From: Comamonadaceae bacterium
GTDB lineage: Bacteria > Pseudomonadota > Gammaproteobacteria > Burkholderiales > Burkholderiaceae_C
DNA length: 19,866 bases
Assembly (NCBI GenBank): GCA_947464665.1
Contig: CANHXV010000015.1
Span: 1 to 19,866, forward strand
Direction of reading: 5' to 3'
Shown piece after piece: positions 7,397 through 14,780 of the stretch. Made by a program: the position numbers and the translations under genes. Position 1 is the first letter of the stretch; each line of letters opens with the position of its first letter. The notes beneath the pieces are model-generated. The model was not told the origin of the DNA, searched no databases, and saw only the letters and a program-made list of their open reading frames with translations.

Positions 7397-7819
7397 ATGT
7401 TGGTTCGATTACTTTATGCAAGTCGTGTTGTAGACCCTGAGCCCGCAGTCATTGAATCTATTTTGGCGCAATCCAGACAATTCAACCCCAGCACAGGCAT
7501 TACCGGCATTTTGGTTTACAGCGGTGATATCTTTTTACAGGCCATCGAAGGCGGCCGTGAAGCCGTGAGTGAACTTTATGGGCACATTCAAAAAGACGCA
7601 CGTCACAAGCAAGTCGTGCTTTTGCATTACGAAGAAATTTTGCAGCGCCGCTTCAGTGGTTGGACTATGGGCCAAGTGGATGTCTCTCGTGTCAACACCA
7701 GCATCTTGCTGAAATACTCGGAGCGGGCTGTGCTTGATCCCTACAGCGTTTCAGGTGTTGTGTCTTTGGCTTTGCTCGAAGAGCTCATGGCTACAGCTTC
7801 CATCATTGGGCGTGCTTGA
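7397..7819 (+). CDS. BLUF domain blue-light photoreceptor
   Basis: A 140-residue stand-alone BLUF protein that would bind FAD and switch on blue light. All residues of the photochemical site are in place: Tyr7 (LLYAS), Asn30 (FNPSTGITG), Gln48 (FLQAIEG), and the Trp89/Met91 pair (GWTMG). About 95 residues of BLUF fold are followed by a ~40-residue C-terminal part with a helix-like end (VVSLALLEELMATAS). There is no fused effector domain, so it probably acts by binding a partner, as short BLUF proteins do. AAAGG ends 8 bases before the ATG. Two bases from folE and overlapping the DUF429 gene, it is almost certainly cotranscribed with both. The partner is unknown. Confidence 0.93.
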   Translation: MLVRLLYASRVVDPEPAVIESILAQSRQFNPSTGITGILVYSGDIFLQAIEGGREAVSELYGHIQKDARHKQVVLLHYEEILQRRFSGWTMGQVDVSRVNTSILLKYSERAVLDPYSVSGVVSLALLEELMATASIIGRA

Positions 7820-8663
7820 CGTTTGTTTGATCGGCTGCGATTTTTCTAGCAGCCCGAACAAGCGCAAGCCCATTGTGGTGGCGCTTGGTGCCATGAAAAG
7901 TGGTGTAGTCAAGTTAGAGCGTTTGGAAAAATTTGAATCCCTCGATGCTTTCCAAGTTTTTTTAAAACAGCCACTTCCTTCTGAAGTGAAGTGTGTGGGC
8001 GGATTTGACTTGCCGTTTGGCTTGCCTCGCGAATGGCTTGAATACATGCAATGGCCATTGACATGGCCAGAGGCCATGACCCTCTATGCGAGTTATTCAC
8101 GCGAAGAATTGCGCCAATTATTCAAACAATTTTGTGACAGCAGGCCCGCTGGCGCTAAGTTTGCGCACCGCGCAACTGACTTGCCTGCTGGCTCTAGCCC
8201 TTCCATGAAATGGGTCAATCCACCGGTTGCATGGATGATGCATGCGGGCGTTCCCTTGTTGCGTGCTGCCCAATGGACTTTGCCCGGCATGTGCGAAGGC
8301 CGTCCTGACCGCGTGGCACTGGAGGCCTATCCGGGTCTACTGGCCAGAGAAATTGTGAAGCATCGCAGTTACAAGAGCGATGACAAAGCCAAACAAACGC
8401 CCGACAGATGGTTGGCCCGCAAAGACATTCTCCATGCTCTCGATTTAGGCCAAACCCGACTAGGCTTGCGCTTGAAACTCAGCGCTGCGCAACACGATAG
8501 CTTGTTACTAGATGGCTCTGGCGATTCTTTGGATGCAGTGCTCTGCATGGTGCAAGCAGCATGGGCCCATGAGCAACATGAACAGGCTACGGCAAGTGGC
8601 CCTTATGGCTTGCCTGAGTTTGATCCCTTAGAGGGCTGGATTGTGAGTGCCCTCAAAGCATGA
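7812..8663 (+). CDS. DUF429 family protein (probable RNase H-like fold)
   Basis: A 283-residue protein that fits DUF429, a family of unknown role predicted to have an RNase H-like fold. Acidic residues occur where this fold needs them: Asp10 in IGCDFSSSP, Asp in GGFDLPFGLPR, Glu in ALEAYPGLLAR, and Asp in GDSLDAVLCMVQAAWA. There is no ATG before the first motif (the first is at 7890), so a non-ATG start is needed. I chose GTG at 7812, which overlaps the BLUF stop by 8 bases; TTG at 7824 is the alternative. No ribosome site is obvious, which fits translational coupling to BLUF. The last 61 bases overlap, tail to tail, the end of the SulP gene on the other strand. Confidence 0.8.
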   Translation: MLDVCLIGCDFSSSPNKRKPIVVALGAMKSGVVKLERLEKFESLDAFQVFLKQPLPSEVKCVGGFDLPFGLPREWLEYMQWPLTWPEAMTLYASYSREELRQLFKQFCDSRPAGAKFAHRATDLPAGSSPSMKWVNPPVAWMMHAGVPLLRAAQWTLPGMCEGRPDRVALEAYPGLLAREIVKHRSYKSDDKAKQTPDRWLARKDILHALDLGQTRLGLRLKLSAAQHDSLLLDGSGDSLDAVLCMVQAAWAHEQHEQATASGPYGLPEFDPLEGWIVSALKA

Positions 8664-10267
8664 AGGGCCTCATTGTCAGTTCGGTACAAAATCACTTGAC
8701 TGTCAAGGCCCAACTCACCCGCCAATTTGAGCGCATTTTCAACTGGCAGCTTGATGCCGCTGATGTGGAGTTGAATGCCCCTTCGCTGTAAATAATGGCG
8801 AAGTTGCTGAAGTGTTTCAACCCCTGTCGCATCAATGCGGTTGATGGGTTGAGCAAACAAACACACATGCTGAATCTGAGCTTGATCGCTTAGTTTTTCT
8901 GTGATGTATTTTTCAAAGCTGCTGGCAGCAGCAAAGTCCAACTCTGCATCCATTCGAATAGCAAACACATTGGAGGCAAGGGGTGGCAAGTGCCACAAAT
9001 GACGATCGCGCAAACTGCCATCATCGTGCAAGCCGACTTCAATGATGCGAGGGTGCAAGCGGGTGTACAAAAAGTGGCTCAAGCCCAAGAGAACACCCGC
9101 CAGAACACCCCAGTAAATGCGCGGTGCGCTGAGCAGCGTAATGCCAAAAGTCATGCCTGCTGTCATGGCCTCAATGCGTGCAATGCGCCACAATTTGACA
9201 AAAGCCAAGGGTTGAATGAGGCTGGAAACCGCCAAGATGACAACGGCGGCCAATACGGCACGCGGCACATGAAAAAGCGCCGGTGAAGCGAAGACAGCCA
9301 GTAGCACGAAGGAGGTGGTGCCCAGTACAGCCCAGCCTGTTTTGGCGCCTGAAGCCAAATTGATGGCCGACCTTGAAAACGATGTGCTGGTGGCGAAACT
9401 ACCGCATAAACCTGACACAATTTTGGCCAATCCTTGGCCTATCAAATCTTGGTTCTCTTGCCACACCGTGCCTTCTTTTTGGTTTTCTGTTTTGGCACAA
9501 GAAGCAGCCTCTAAAAAACTGACCAATGCAATCAACACGGCAGGACCGGCCAAAAAAACCAGTTCTTCCAAAGTCAGCAGGTACGGCAAACCAAGACTTG
9601 GCAGTGATGCAGGCAAAGCACCGATGACTGCACCACCACGGTCTGCATAGCCTATGGCATAACTGACGGCAGCACTGGCCGCTACGACCAGCATGATGCT
9701 GGGAGATTTGGGTGCCCATTTTTTGGCCAAAAACAAAGCTGCCAAGCTGGCCGCACCAAAACCAACATCGGTCCATTGAAAAGAGCCGCCTGTTTGCCAG
9801 CCCGTGAGTGAAGGCAACTGTGACGCCATGATCAAGAGGCCAGCCGCTTGAGTAAAACCCATCATGACGGGGGAGCTGATGAGGTTGAGGAGCCAACCAT
9901 AACGAAGCACGCCCATTAGCAATTGCAAAGTACCTGCCAACAATGCCAACCAAATGGCCAAGTTGACCCATTGCACACTGCTGGGCTGAGCCAAGCCCGT
10001 GAGGGAAGCGCTAATCAGCACGCAAGTGAGGGCAGAGGGGCCAATTGAAAGACGCGTAGAGCCGCCCCACATCACGCCCACCAAGGCAGGTAGAAGCGCT
10101 GCATAAAGACCTGTGACCAGCGGCATGCCTGCCAATGCGGCATATGCCACCGACTGAGGCACCATGAGCAATGCCACCGAAAAGCCAGCGGCCCATTCTT
10201 GGCGAAAGAGTGCTGGCGTTAAGCGCGGCCATCTTAAGAATGGGAACCAAGCGTGGAGAGATTTCAT
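8603..10267 (-). CDS. SulP family anion transporter with STAS domain (first of two)
   Basis: A 554-residue SulP-type (SLC26-like) inner-membrane transporter. An N-terminal membrane domain spans about residues 25–400, with many hydrophobic helices and the early family stretch VALLMVPQSVAYAALAGMPLVTGLYAALLP and IGPSA. A C-terminal STAS domain (about 440–540) contains the INRIDATGVETLQQL loop typical of STAS. Members carry sulfate, bicarbonate, fumarate or other anions, and the sequence alone does not say which. The gene starts 42 bases after the MoeB-like gene and probably ends that operon. The last ~20 residues (ending KGSNSGKP) lie beyond the STAS core and are encoded antisense to DUF429; I see no terminator. 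Confidence 0.92.
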   Translation of the reverse strand: MKSLHAWFPFLRWPRLTPALFRQEWAAGFSVALLMVPQSVAYAALAGMPLVTGLYAALLPALVGVMWGGSTRLSIGPSALTCVLISASLTGLAQPSSVQWVNLAIWLALLAGTLQLLMGVLRYGWLLNLISSPVMMGFTQAAGLLIMASQLPSLTGWQTGGSFQWTDVGFGAASLAALFLAKKWAPKSPSIMLVVAASAAVSYAIGYADRGGAVIGALPASLPSLGLPYLLTLEELVFLAGPAVLIALVSFLEAASCAKTENQKEGTVWQENQDLIGQGLAKIVSGLCGSFATSTSFSRSAINLASGAKTGWAVLGTTSFVLLAVFASPALFHVPRAVLAAVVILAVSSLIQPLAFVKLWRIARIEAMTAGMTFGITLLSAPRIYWGVLAGVLLGLSHFLYTRLHPRIIEVGLHDDGSLRDRHLWHLPPLASNVFAIRMDAELDFAAASSFEKYITEKLSDQAQIQHVCLFAQPINRIDATGVETLQQLRHYLQRRGIQLHISGIKLPVENALKLAGELGLDSQVILYRTDNEALHALRALTIQPSKGSNSGKP

Positions 10268-10309
10268 GCGGTGATGATCGTTTCAATGGGCCAAGTGTGA
10301 CGCTCAGGT

Positions 10310-11071
10310 CTATGAATTAGCGCGAAACGAACTGCACACCGAGCACTTCAAGTTCCTGGTAGTGCTCATGGTTTGCCATTCCATGTACTGCGCGTTGAAC
10401 ATCATGAGCTTGCCTTGAAGGCTGCTGCCCATGCCGCTCAACAATTTAAGTGCTTCTGTGGCTTGCATGCTGCCGATCACACCTACCAAGGGTGCCAACA
10501 CACCCATGGTGGCGCAGCGTTCTTCTTCAAAGCTTTGGTTGGCAGGGAACACGCAGGCGTAGCAGGGTGATTCGGCTTGCCGTGTGTCGTACACCGCCAC
10601 CTGACCATCAAAACGCAACGCTGAGCCCGAAACCAAAGGCTTGGCGTGTTGGGCACATGACCGGTTGATGAGTTGACGTGTTTCAAAGTTATCGGTGCAG
10701 TCCAACACCACATCGACGTTGGGTATGCAATGCGCCAGCAAAGCAGAATCCGCTTTTTGCGAATAGCCACTCACTTGCACCTCGGGATTGATGGCTTGTA
10801 TGGCAGCCTGAAGCGAGGCGACTTTGAACTGGCCGACACGCGCTTGGGAATGGGCAATTTGCCGTTGCAGGTTGGTGACATCGACATGGTCGTGATCGAT
10901 CAGACTGATGTGCCCAACACCTGCGCTGGCCAGGTAAAGTGCAGCAGGTGAACCCAAACCGCCCGCGCCAACTATGAGCGCATGAGACTGAGAGACTCGT
11001 TCCTGGCCCTCGACGCCCCATTCATCTAAAAGAATGTGACGTGAATAACGCAGAAGCTGGTCGTCCCTCAT
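10310..11071 (-). CDS. MoeB/ThiF/HesA family adenylyltransferase
   Basis: A 253-residue E1-like enzyme that adenylates the C-terminal glycine of a ubiquitin-like sulfur carrier (MoaD in molybdopterin, ThiS in thiamine synthesis). Seen are the ATP-binding loop GAGGLGSP (35–42), Arg-containing NLQRQI (67–72), DCTDNF with Asp127, a candidate catalytic Cys186 in ERCATMGVLAP, and two zinc pairs, CYAC (170–173) and CSVC (243–246). It lacks the C-terminal rhodanese domain of MoeZ. MoeB and ThiF are hard to separate by sequence and no moaD, thiS or other cofactor gene is nearby, so I give no symbol. It starts 6 bases after the ctpA stop and is surely cotranscribed with it. Confidence 0.9.
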   Translation of the reverse strand: MRDDQLLRYSRHILLDEWGVEGQERVSQSHALIVGAGGLGSPAALYLASAGVGHISLIDHDHVDVTNLQRQIAHSQARVGQFKVASLQAAIQAINPEVQVSGYSQKADSALLAHCIPNVDVVLDCTDNFETRQLINRSCAQHAKPLVSGSALRFDGQVAVYDTRQAESPCYACVFPANQSFEEERCATMGVLAPLVGVIGSMQATEALKLLSGMGSSLQGKLMMFNAQYMEWQTMSTTRNLKCSVCSSFRANS

Positions 11072-11077
11072 GGGCGA

Positions 11078-12532
11078 TTACTTGTCTTTTTTCTCTACTT
11101 TGCGCTCAGCCAAAGTGGCACTGACTTTGACGGGCAAGCCTTTCAGTTGATTGAGGGCTTGGATGAGTTGGAAGTCTTTGGCTGAACCAAACTCAGGAGG
11201 CCGTCTTTCAGACTCTGGTTTCTTGGCTTCGGCTTCCAATTTTTTCAAAGCTTCTTCGCGTGCTTTTTGACGCTCTTCATTTTTCTTTTCAGCTTCTTGG
11301 CCATTGCCCAAATGTTTTTCTAAATCGGCTTCGCGCGTGCGCAGTGCTGAAAAAACATTGCCGTTTTCAGTTTCATCGAGCATGACATCGGGCAAGATGC
11401 CTTTGGCTTGAATCGACTTGCCATTGGGTGTGTAGTAGCGAGCCGTCGTGAGTTTTAAAGCCGTGTCAGGACCCAATTGGCGAACTGTTTGAACCGAACC
11501 TTTCCCAAAGGTTTGGCTGCCCATGATGGTTGCGCGTTTGTGATCTTGCAATGCACCCGCCACAATTTCGCTGGCTGAAGCAGAACCTTCATTGACCAAT
11601 ACCACCAAGGGGATTTTTTTCAACTGCCCTTGGGTATTTTGGGTGAGGCGTTGAATGGGATCGTTCTCAGAATTGCGCCGCCAAAATTGGGGCGCTGCCT
11701 TGTAAACAAATTTACTCTCTTCAAGTTGGCCGTTGGTGGACACCACTGTGACGTTTTCGGGCAAGAAGGCGGCAGACAATGCAACGGCTGCATCCAGTAA
11801 GCCACCTGGGTCGTTGCGTAAATCAAGTACCAAGCCTTTCAGCTTAGGGTCTTGTTTGAACATGTCTTCTAGCCTTTTGGCGAAGTCCTCAACGGTTCTC
11901 TCTTGGAATTGCGACACACGAATCCAGCCAAAACCAGGCTCAACCATTTTGGCTTTAACAGACTGGGTTTTAATTTCTTCACGGACGATGGTGACCGTGA
12001 AGGTACGGCTTTCATCCTTGCGAAACACGGTGAGAATCACTTTCGTATTGGGTTCTCCGCGCATGCGCTTAACTGCTTCGTTCATTGACAAACCTTTGAC
12101 AAAGGCGTCGTCAATTTTGGTAATCAGGTCATTGGTTTTAAGTCCAGCGCGGTCGGCAGGTGATCCTTCAATGGGGGACACAACTTTAACGATGCCCTCT
12201 TCTTGTGTGATCTCAATGCCGACGCCAACAAAGCGACCTGAGGTGCCTTCGCTGAATTCTTTGAAGCTTTTTTTATCAAAGTACTGAGAGTGAGGGTCAA
12301 GGCTTGAGACCATGCCAGAGATGGCTTCGGTGATGAGCTTTTTCTCATCGACTGTTTCGACATAGTCGCTTTTGACCATGCCAAAAACGGCGGCCAGTTG
12401 TTGGAGTTCTTCAAGCGGCAAAGGGGCAAAGGCGCCTCTGGCCGTGGTTTGAAGTGAAATGGTGGTGAGGGCGCCTGCTAAAGCGCCAACGCTGAGCCAA
12501 CCGACAATTTTCAATTTCTGTCCCATGTTCAT
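11078..12532 (-). CDS. ctpA: S41 family C-terminal processing peptidase
   Basis: A 484-residue exported serine protease of the CtpA/Prc type. An N-terminal hydrophobic segment (about 9–27) acts as signal or anchor, placing the enzyme in the periplasm. A PDZ domain (about 98–185, GRFVGVGIEI … SPADRAGL) is followed by the S41 core with the Ser–Lys dyad: Ser319 in NEGSASASEI and Lys344 in QTFGKGSVQ. LDLRNDPGG at 236–244 is another family mark. A charged, Lys/Glu-rich region (about 405–450), probably helical, precedes the C-terminus. Such proteases trim or degrade envelope proteins, often those controlling peptidoglycan. AGGAG lies 13 bases before the ATG at 12532, a little far; ATG 12526 is a second option. 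It lies 81 bases downstream of gpmA. Confidence 0.95.
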   Translation of the reverse strand: MNMGQKLKIVGWLSVGALAGALTTISLQTTARGAFAPLPLEELQQLAAVFGMVKSDYVETVDEKKLITEAISGMVSSLDPHSQYFDKKSFKEFSEGTSGRFVGVGIEITQEEGIVKVVSPIEGSPADRAGLKTNDLITKIDDAFVKGLSMNEAVKRMRGEPNTKVILTVFRKDESRTFTVTIVREEIKTQSVKAKMVEPGFGWIRVSQFQERTVEDFAKRLEDMFKQDPKLKGLVLDLRNDPGGLLDAAVALSAAFLPENVTVVSTNGQLEESKFVYKAAPQFWRRNSENDPIQRLTQNTQGQLKKIPLVVLVNEGSASASEIVAGALQDHKRATIMGSQTFGKGSVQTVRQLGPDTALKLTTARYYTPNGKSIQAKGILPDVMLDETENGNVFSALRTREADLEKHLGNGQEAEKKNEERQKAREEALKKLEAEAKKPESERRPPEFGSAKDFQLIQALNQLKGLPVKVSATLAERKVEKKDK

Positions 12533-12613
12533 TGACCCAAAGGGTCTCCTTTAAAGCCAATATACACCTTGAGAACCATTTTTGTGCGCCTCAAATGTTG
12601 ACCATTAGGTAAA

Positions 12614-13357
12614 TTAAGCTTTACCTTGGTTGGCGACAGCGGCAGCAGCCTTGGCGGCAGCCGCAGCATCACCCAGGAAATAGTGCTTGATGGGTTTCAA
12701 ATGGGCATCGAGTTCGTAGACCAATGGAATGCCATTGGGGATGTTCAAGTTCACGATGTCTTCATCGGAAATGTTATCCAAGTACTTGATCAGGGCCCGA
12801 ATTGAGTTGCCATGCGCTGCAACCACAATGTGTTTGCCAGCCTTGATGGCCGGCGCCATGGAGTCGGTCCAAAGGGGAATCACGCGGGCCACTGTGTCTT
12901 TCAAACACTCTGTCAGCGGAATTTCTTGCGCCTTCAGCTTGGCATAGCGCAAATCGGCCCGCTCACACCGAGGGTCGGTGGCTTCGAGGGCGGGTGGCGG
13001 GGTGTCATAACTGCGGCGCCACACCATGACTTGCTCGTTGCCAAATTTTTGCGCGGTTTCGGCTTTGTTCAGGCCTTGAAGGGCGCCGTAGTGGCGTTCA
13101 TTCAGACGCCAGCTGTTGTGCACCGGAAGCCACTGCCTGTCCATGGCGTCCAGGGTGTGCCACAGAGTGTGGATGGCGCGTTTGAGGACGCTCGTGTAGG
13201 CCAAGTCAAACTCGTAACCTTCAGCTTTCAGCAAGCGCCCAGCCGCTTGGGCTTGTTCGATGCCAGTGGGCGTGAGGTCCACATCGGTCCAGCCAGTGAA
13301 GCGATTTTCTAAATTCCAAATGGACTCGCCGTGGCGAATGAGAACGAATTTGTACAT
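12614..13357 (-). CDS. gpmA: 2,3-bisphosphoglycerate-dependent phosphoglycerate mutase
   Basis: A 247-residue cytosolic enzyme interconverting 3- and 2-phosphoglycerate in glycolysis and gluconeogenesis. The phospho-accepting His9 lies in LIRHGES, followed by NLENRFTGWTDVDLTP, typical of the cofactor-dependent class. Glu87 in RLNERHYGALQG and His182 in VAAHGNSIRAL complete the active site. The tail is alanine-rich (about 229–242). The ATG at 13357 gives the standard N-terminus MYKFVLIRHGES; there is no good ribosome site in front of it. It is the first gene of a leftward group with ctpA, the MoeB-like gene and SulP, and is divergent from the rhodanese gene. Confidence 0.97.
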   Translation of the reverse strand: MYKFVLIRHGESIWNLENRFTGWTDVDLTPTGIEQAQAAGRLLKAEGYEFDLAYTSVLKRAIHTLWHTLDAMDRQWLPVHNSWRLNERHYGALQGLNKAETAQKFGNEQVMVWRRSYDTPPPALEATDPRCERADLRYAKLKAQEIPLTECLKDTVARVIPLWTDSMAPAIKAGKHIVVAAHGNSIRALIKYLDNISDEDIVNLNIPNGIPLVYELDAHLKPIKHYFLGDAAAAAKAAAAVANQGKA

Positions 13358-13468
13358 GGTGAAAGGTTTAATCAAGAAAGAAAAACAGGTTTACAGTCAG
13401 CATTTTAGAATTCGAATCTGGCATGCAGTCTTGAAATAGGCTGCAAACGAACTTTTTAAGGGTTTTTT
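13358..13468. promoter_or_regulatory. Divergent promoter region, gpmA / rhodanese gene
   Basis: These 111 bases separate two divergent operons and should hold promoters for both. For gpmA, TAAAAT on the minus strand (13402–13407) is a fair −10 giving a leader of about 40 bases, but no good −35 stands 17 bases upstream. For the rightward operon, TTTACA at 13391–13396 is a possible −35 with a weak −10 after it. AAGGG at 13458–13462 is the ribosome site of the rhodanese gene. I see no clear operator. Confidence 0.35.
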
Positions 13469-13876
13469 GTGAATTTTTTGATTGAAAATTGGATGTTGGT
13501 TGCTGTGGCGGCGTCTTCCGCATTGGCTTTGTTTTGGCCAGCCATTACCAAAGGCGCTGCGGGTGGGGTTGCGCCCACCGAAGCAGTGATGCTCATTAAC
13601 CGAGAAAAAGCGGTTTTGATTGATGTTTGTGAACCCGCCGAATTCGCCCAAGGGCATGCCGTAGGCTCCAAAAATATTCCATTGAGCGAGCTCGAGAGCC
13701 AGCTCCCTTTGATGGTCAAAAACAAGGGCTTGCCTGTGATTTTGATTTGCCAGGTGGGCGGCCGCGCTAGCCGAGCTGCAGCTCAGGCTCAAAAGTTGGG
13801 CTATGAACGTGCCCAGGCATTGGCCGGTGGCCTGAAGGCTTGGCGCGAAGCCAGTTTGCCTGTCGAAAAAGCCTGA
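13469..13876 (+). CDS. Membrane-anchored rhodanese-like protein, YibN type
   Basis: A 135-residue protein with one N-terminal membrane helix (about 7–27) and a single rhodanese domain. The domain includes VLIDVCEPAEFAQGHAVGSKNIPL and the active-site loop CQVGGRASR with catalytic Cys94, so sulfur transfer chemistry is plausible. The start is GTG at 13469, 6 bases after AAGGG; no earlier start fits. Gene order with grxC, secB and gpsA is the same as for E. coli yibN, the basis for naming it YibN-type. Its partner and substrate are unknown. Confidence 0.93.
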   Translation: MNFLIENWMLVAVAASSALALFWPAITKGAAGGVAPTEAVMLINREKAVLIDVCEPAEFAQGHAVGSKNIPLSELESQLPLMVKNKGLPVILICQVGGRASRAAAQAQKLGYERAQALAGGLKAWREASLPVEKA

Positions 13877-13926
13877 TTGAGGCTGAACAAAGTTTTGATG
13901 TTGATGAGTTTTTGATTGGAGTTCTC

Positions 13927-14187
13927 ATGTCTCACGTGAAGATGTACACCACTGCTGTCTGCCCCTATTGTGTTCGCGCCAAGCAAATTTTAAAGGCCAA
14001 AGGTGTGACGGAAATTGAAGAAATTCGAATTGACACCCTGCCAGAGGCCCGCGAGCACATGATGAGCATCACTGGGCGCAGAACGGTGCCTCAAATTTTC
14101 ATCGGTCAAACACATGTCGGTGGTTGTGACGATTTAATGGCGCTTGATGCCAAGGGCGGCTTGGTGCCCCTCTTGCAATCCGCTTAA
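13927..14187 (+). CDS. grxC: Glutaredoxin 3
   Basis: An 86-residue glutaredoxin that reduces disulfides and glutathione mixed disulfides in the cytosol. The dithiol active site CPYC is at residues 12–15, followed by the glutathione-binding TVPQIFI and GGCDDLMAL stretches. The ATG at 13927 has GGAG 5 bases upstream (13918–13921), which decides it against the longer open frame. It lies 50 bases after the rhodanese gene and 114 bases before secB, within the conserved yibN–grxC–secB–gpsA order. Confidence 0.96.
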   Translation: MSHVKMYTTAVCPYCVRAKQILKAKGVTEIEEIRIDTLPEAREHMMSITGRRTVPQIFIGQTHVGGCDDLMALDAKGGLVPLLQSA

Positions 14188-14301
14188 AACTTCTGTTGCG
14201 CAATTTAAGCGCCGCCTTGTATAGGCGATAATCTGCTTAATCTCAGGGCAGGGGCTTGTTCAAAGCGGCCAAGAGAAGATCACCTTCAAATCAGAGTTCT
14301 T

Positions 14302-14760
14302 ATGTCAGAAGCAAGCACCCCTGTGTTTCAAATCCAGCGCGTTTACATGAAAGAGGCGTCTTTGGAGCAACCCAACTCGCCTGGCATTTTGTTGGAACAG
14401 CAGCAACCTGCTGTCGACATTCAATTGGGCGTTCAAGCCAATCAGGCGGCAGAAGGTGTCTACGAAATTTGCGTGACTGCAACTGTTCACACCAAAATTG
14501 AAGACAAAACGGTGTTCTTGGTGGAGTGCAAGCAGGCGGGTATTTTTGAAATTCGCAATTTGCCAGAAGACCAAATGGGCCCCATCATGGGCATCGCTTG
14601 CCCCCAAATTGTTTACCCCTACTTGCGCGGCAACGTGGCCGACTTGGTGACTCGTGCAGGCTTCCCGCCAGTGCATTTGGCAGAAATCAATTTCCAAGCC
14701 ATGTACGAGCAACAGCAAGCTGAAGCCGCAGAAAAAGCTGCGGCTCCGCAAATTCAATAA
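14302..14760 (+). CDS. secB: Protein-export chaperone SecB
   Basis: A 152-residue cytosolic chaperone that forms a tetramer, holds preproteins unfolded and hands them to SecA. The sequence is typical: FQIQRVYMKEASLE at the start, VEIQLGV-like strands, and the best-conserved block GIACPQIVYPYLRGNVADLVTRAGFPPVHLAEINF. The tail is Gln/Ala/Glu-rich, as usual. The 114-base gap from grxC has a possible −10, GATAAT at 14227–14232, with only a weak −35 (TTAAGC, 14205–14210), so a separate promoter is possible but unproven. Confidence 0.97.
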   Translation: MSEASTPVFQIQRVYMKEASLEQPNSPGILLEQQQPAVDIQLGVQANQAAEGVYEICVTATVHTKIEDKTVFLVECKQAGIFEIRNLPEDQMGPIMGIACPQIVYPYLRGNVADLVTRAGFPPVHLAEINFQAMYEQQQAEAAEKAAAPQIQ

Positions 14761-14780
14761 TTGACAGCGAGACCCCTAAC

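Noticed and set aside
11733..12287. 184-codon open frame on the plus strand inside ctpA
   Set aside because: It is fully antisense to the PDZ and protease core of ctpA, is low in structure and has no family match.
12812..13312. 166-codon open frame on the plus strand inside gpmA
   Set aside because: Antisense to conserved gpmA, including its catalytic motifs; no domain seen.
13391..13413. TTTACA followed 17 bases later by a hexamer, as a rhodanese-operon promoter
   Set aside because: The −10 match is too poor to list as a defined promoter; it is mentioned only within the divergent region.
14213..14227. CGCC–GGCG short inverted repeat between grxC and secB
   Set aside because: A 4-base-pair stem is expected by chance and has no T run.
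14305..14757. 150-codon open frame on the minus strand matching secB almost end to end
   Set aside because: It mirrors secB codon use and shows no domain of its own.
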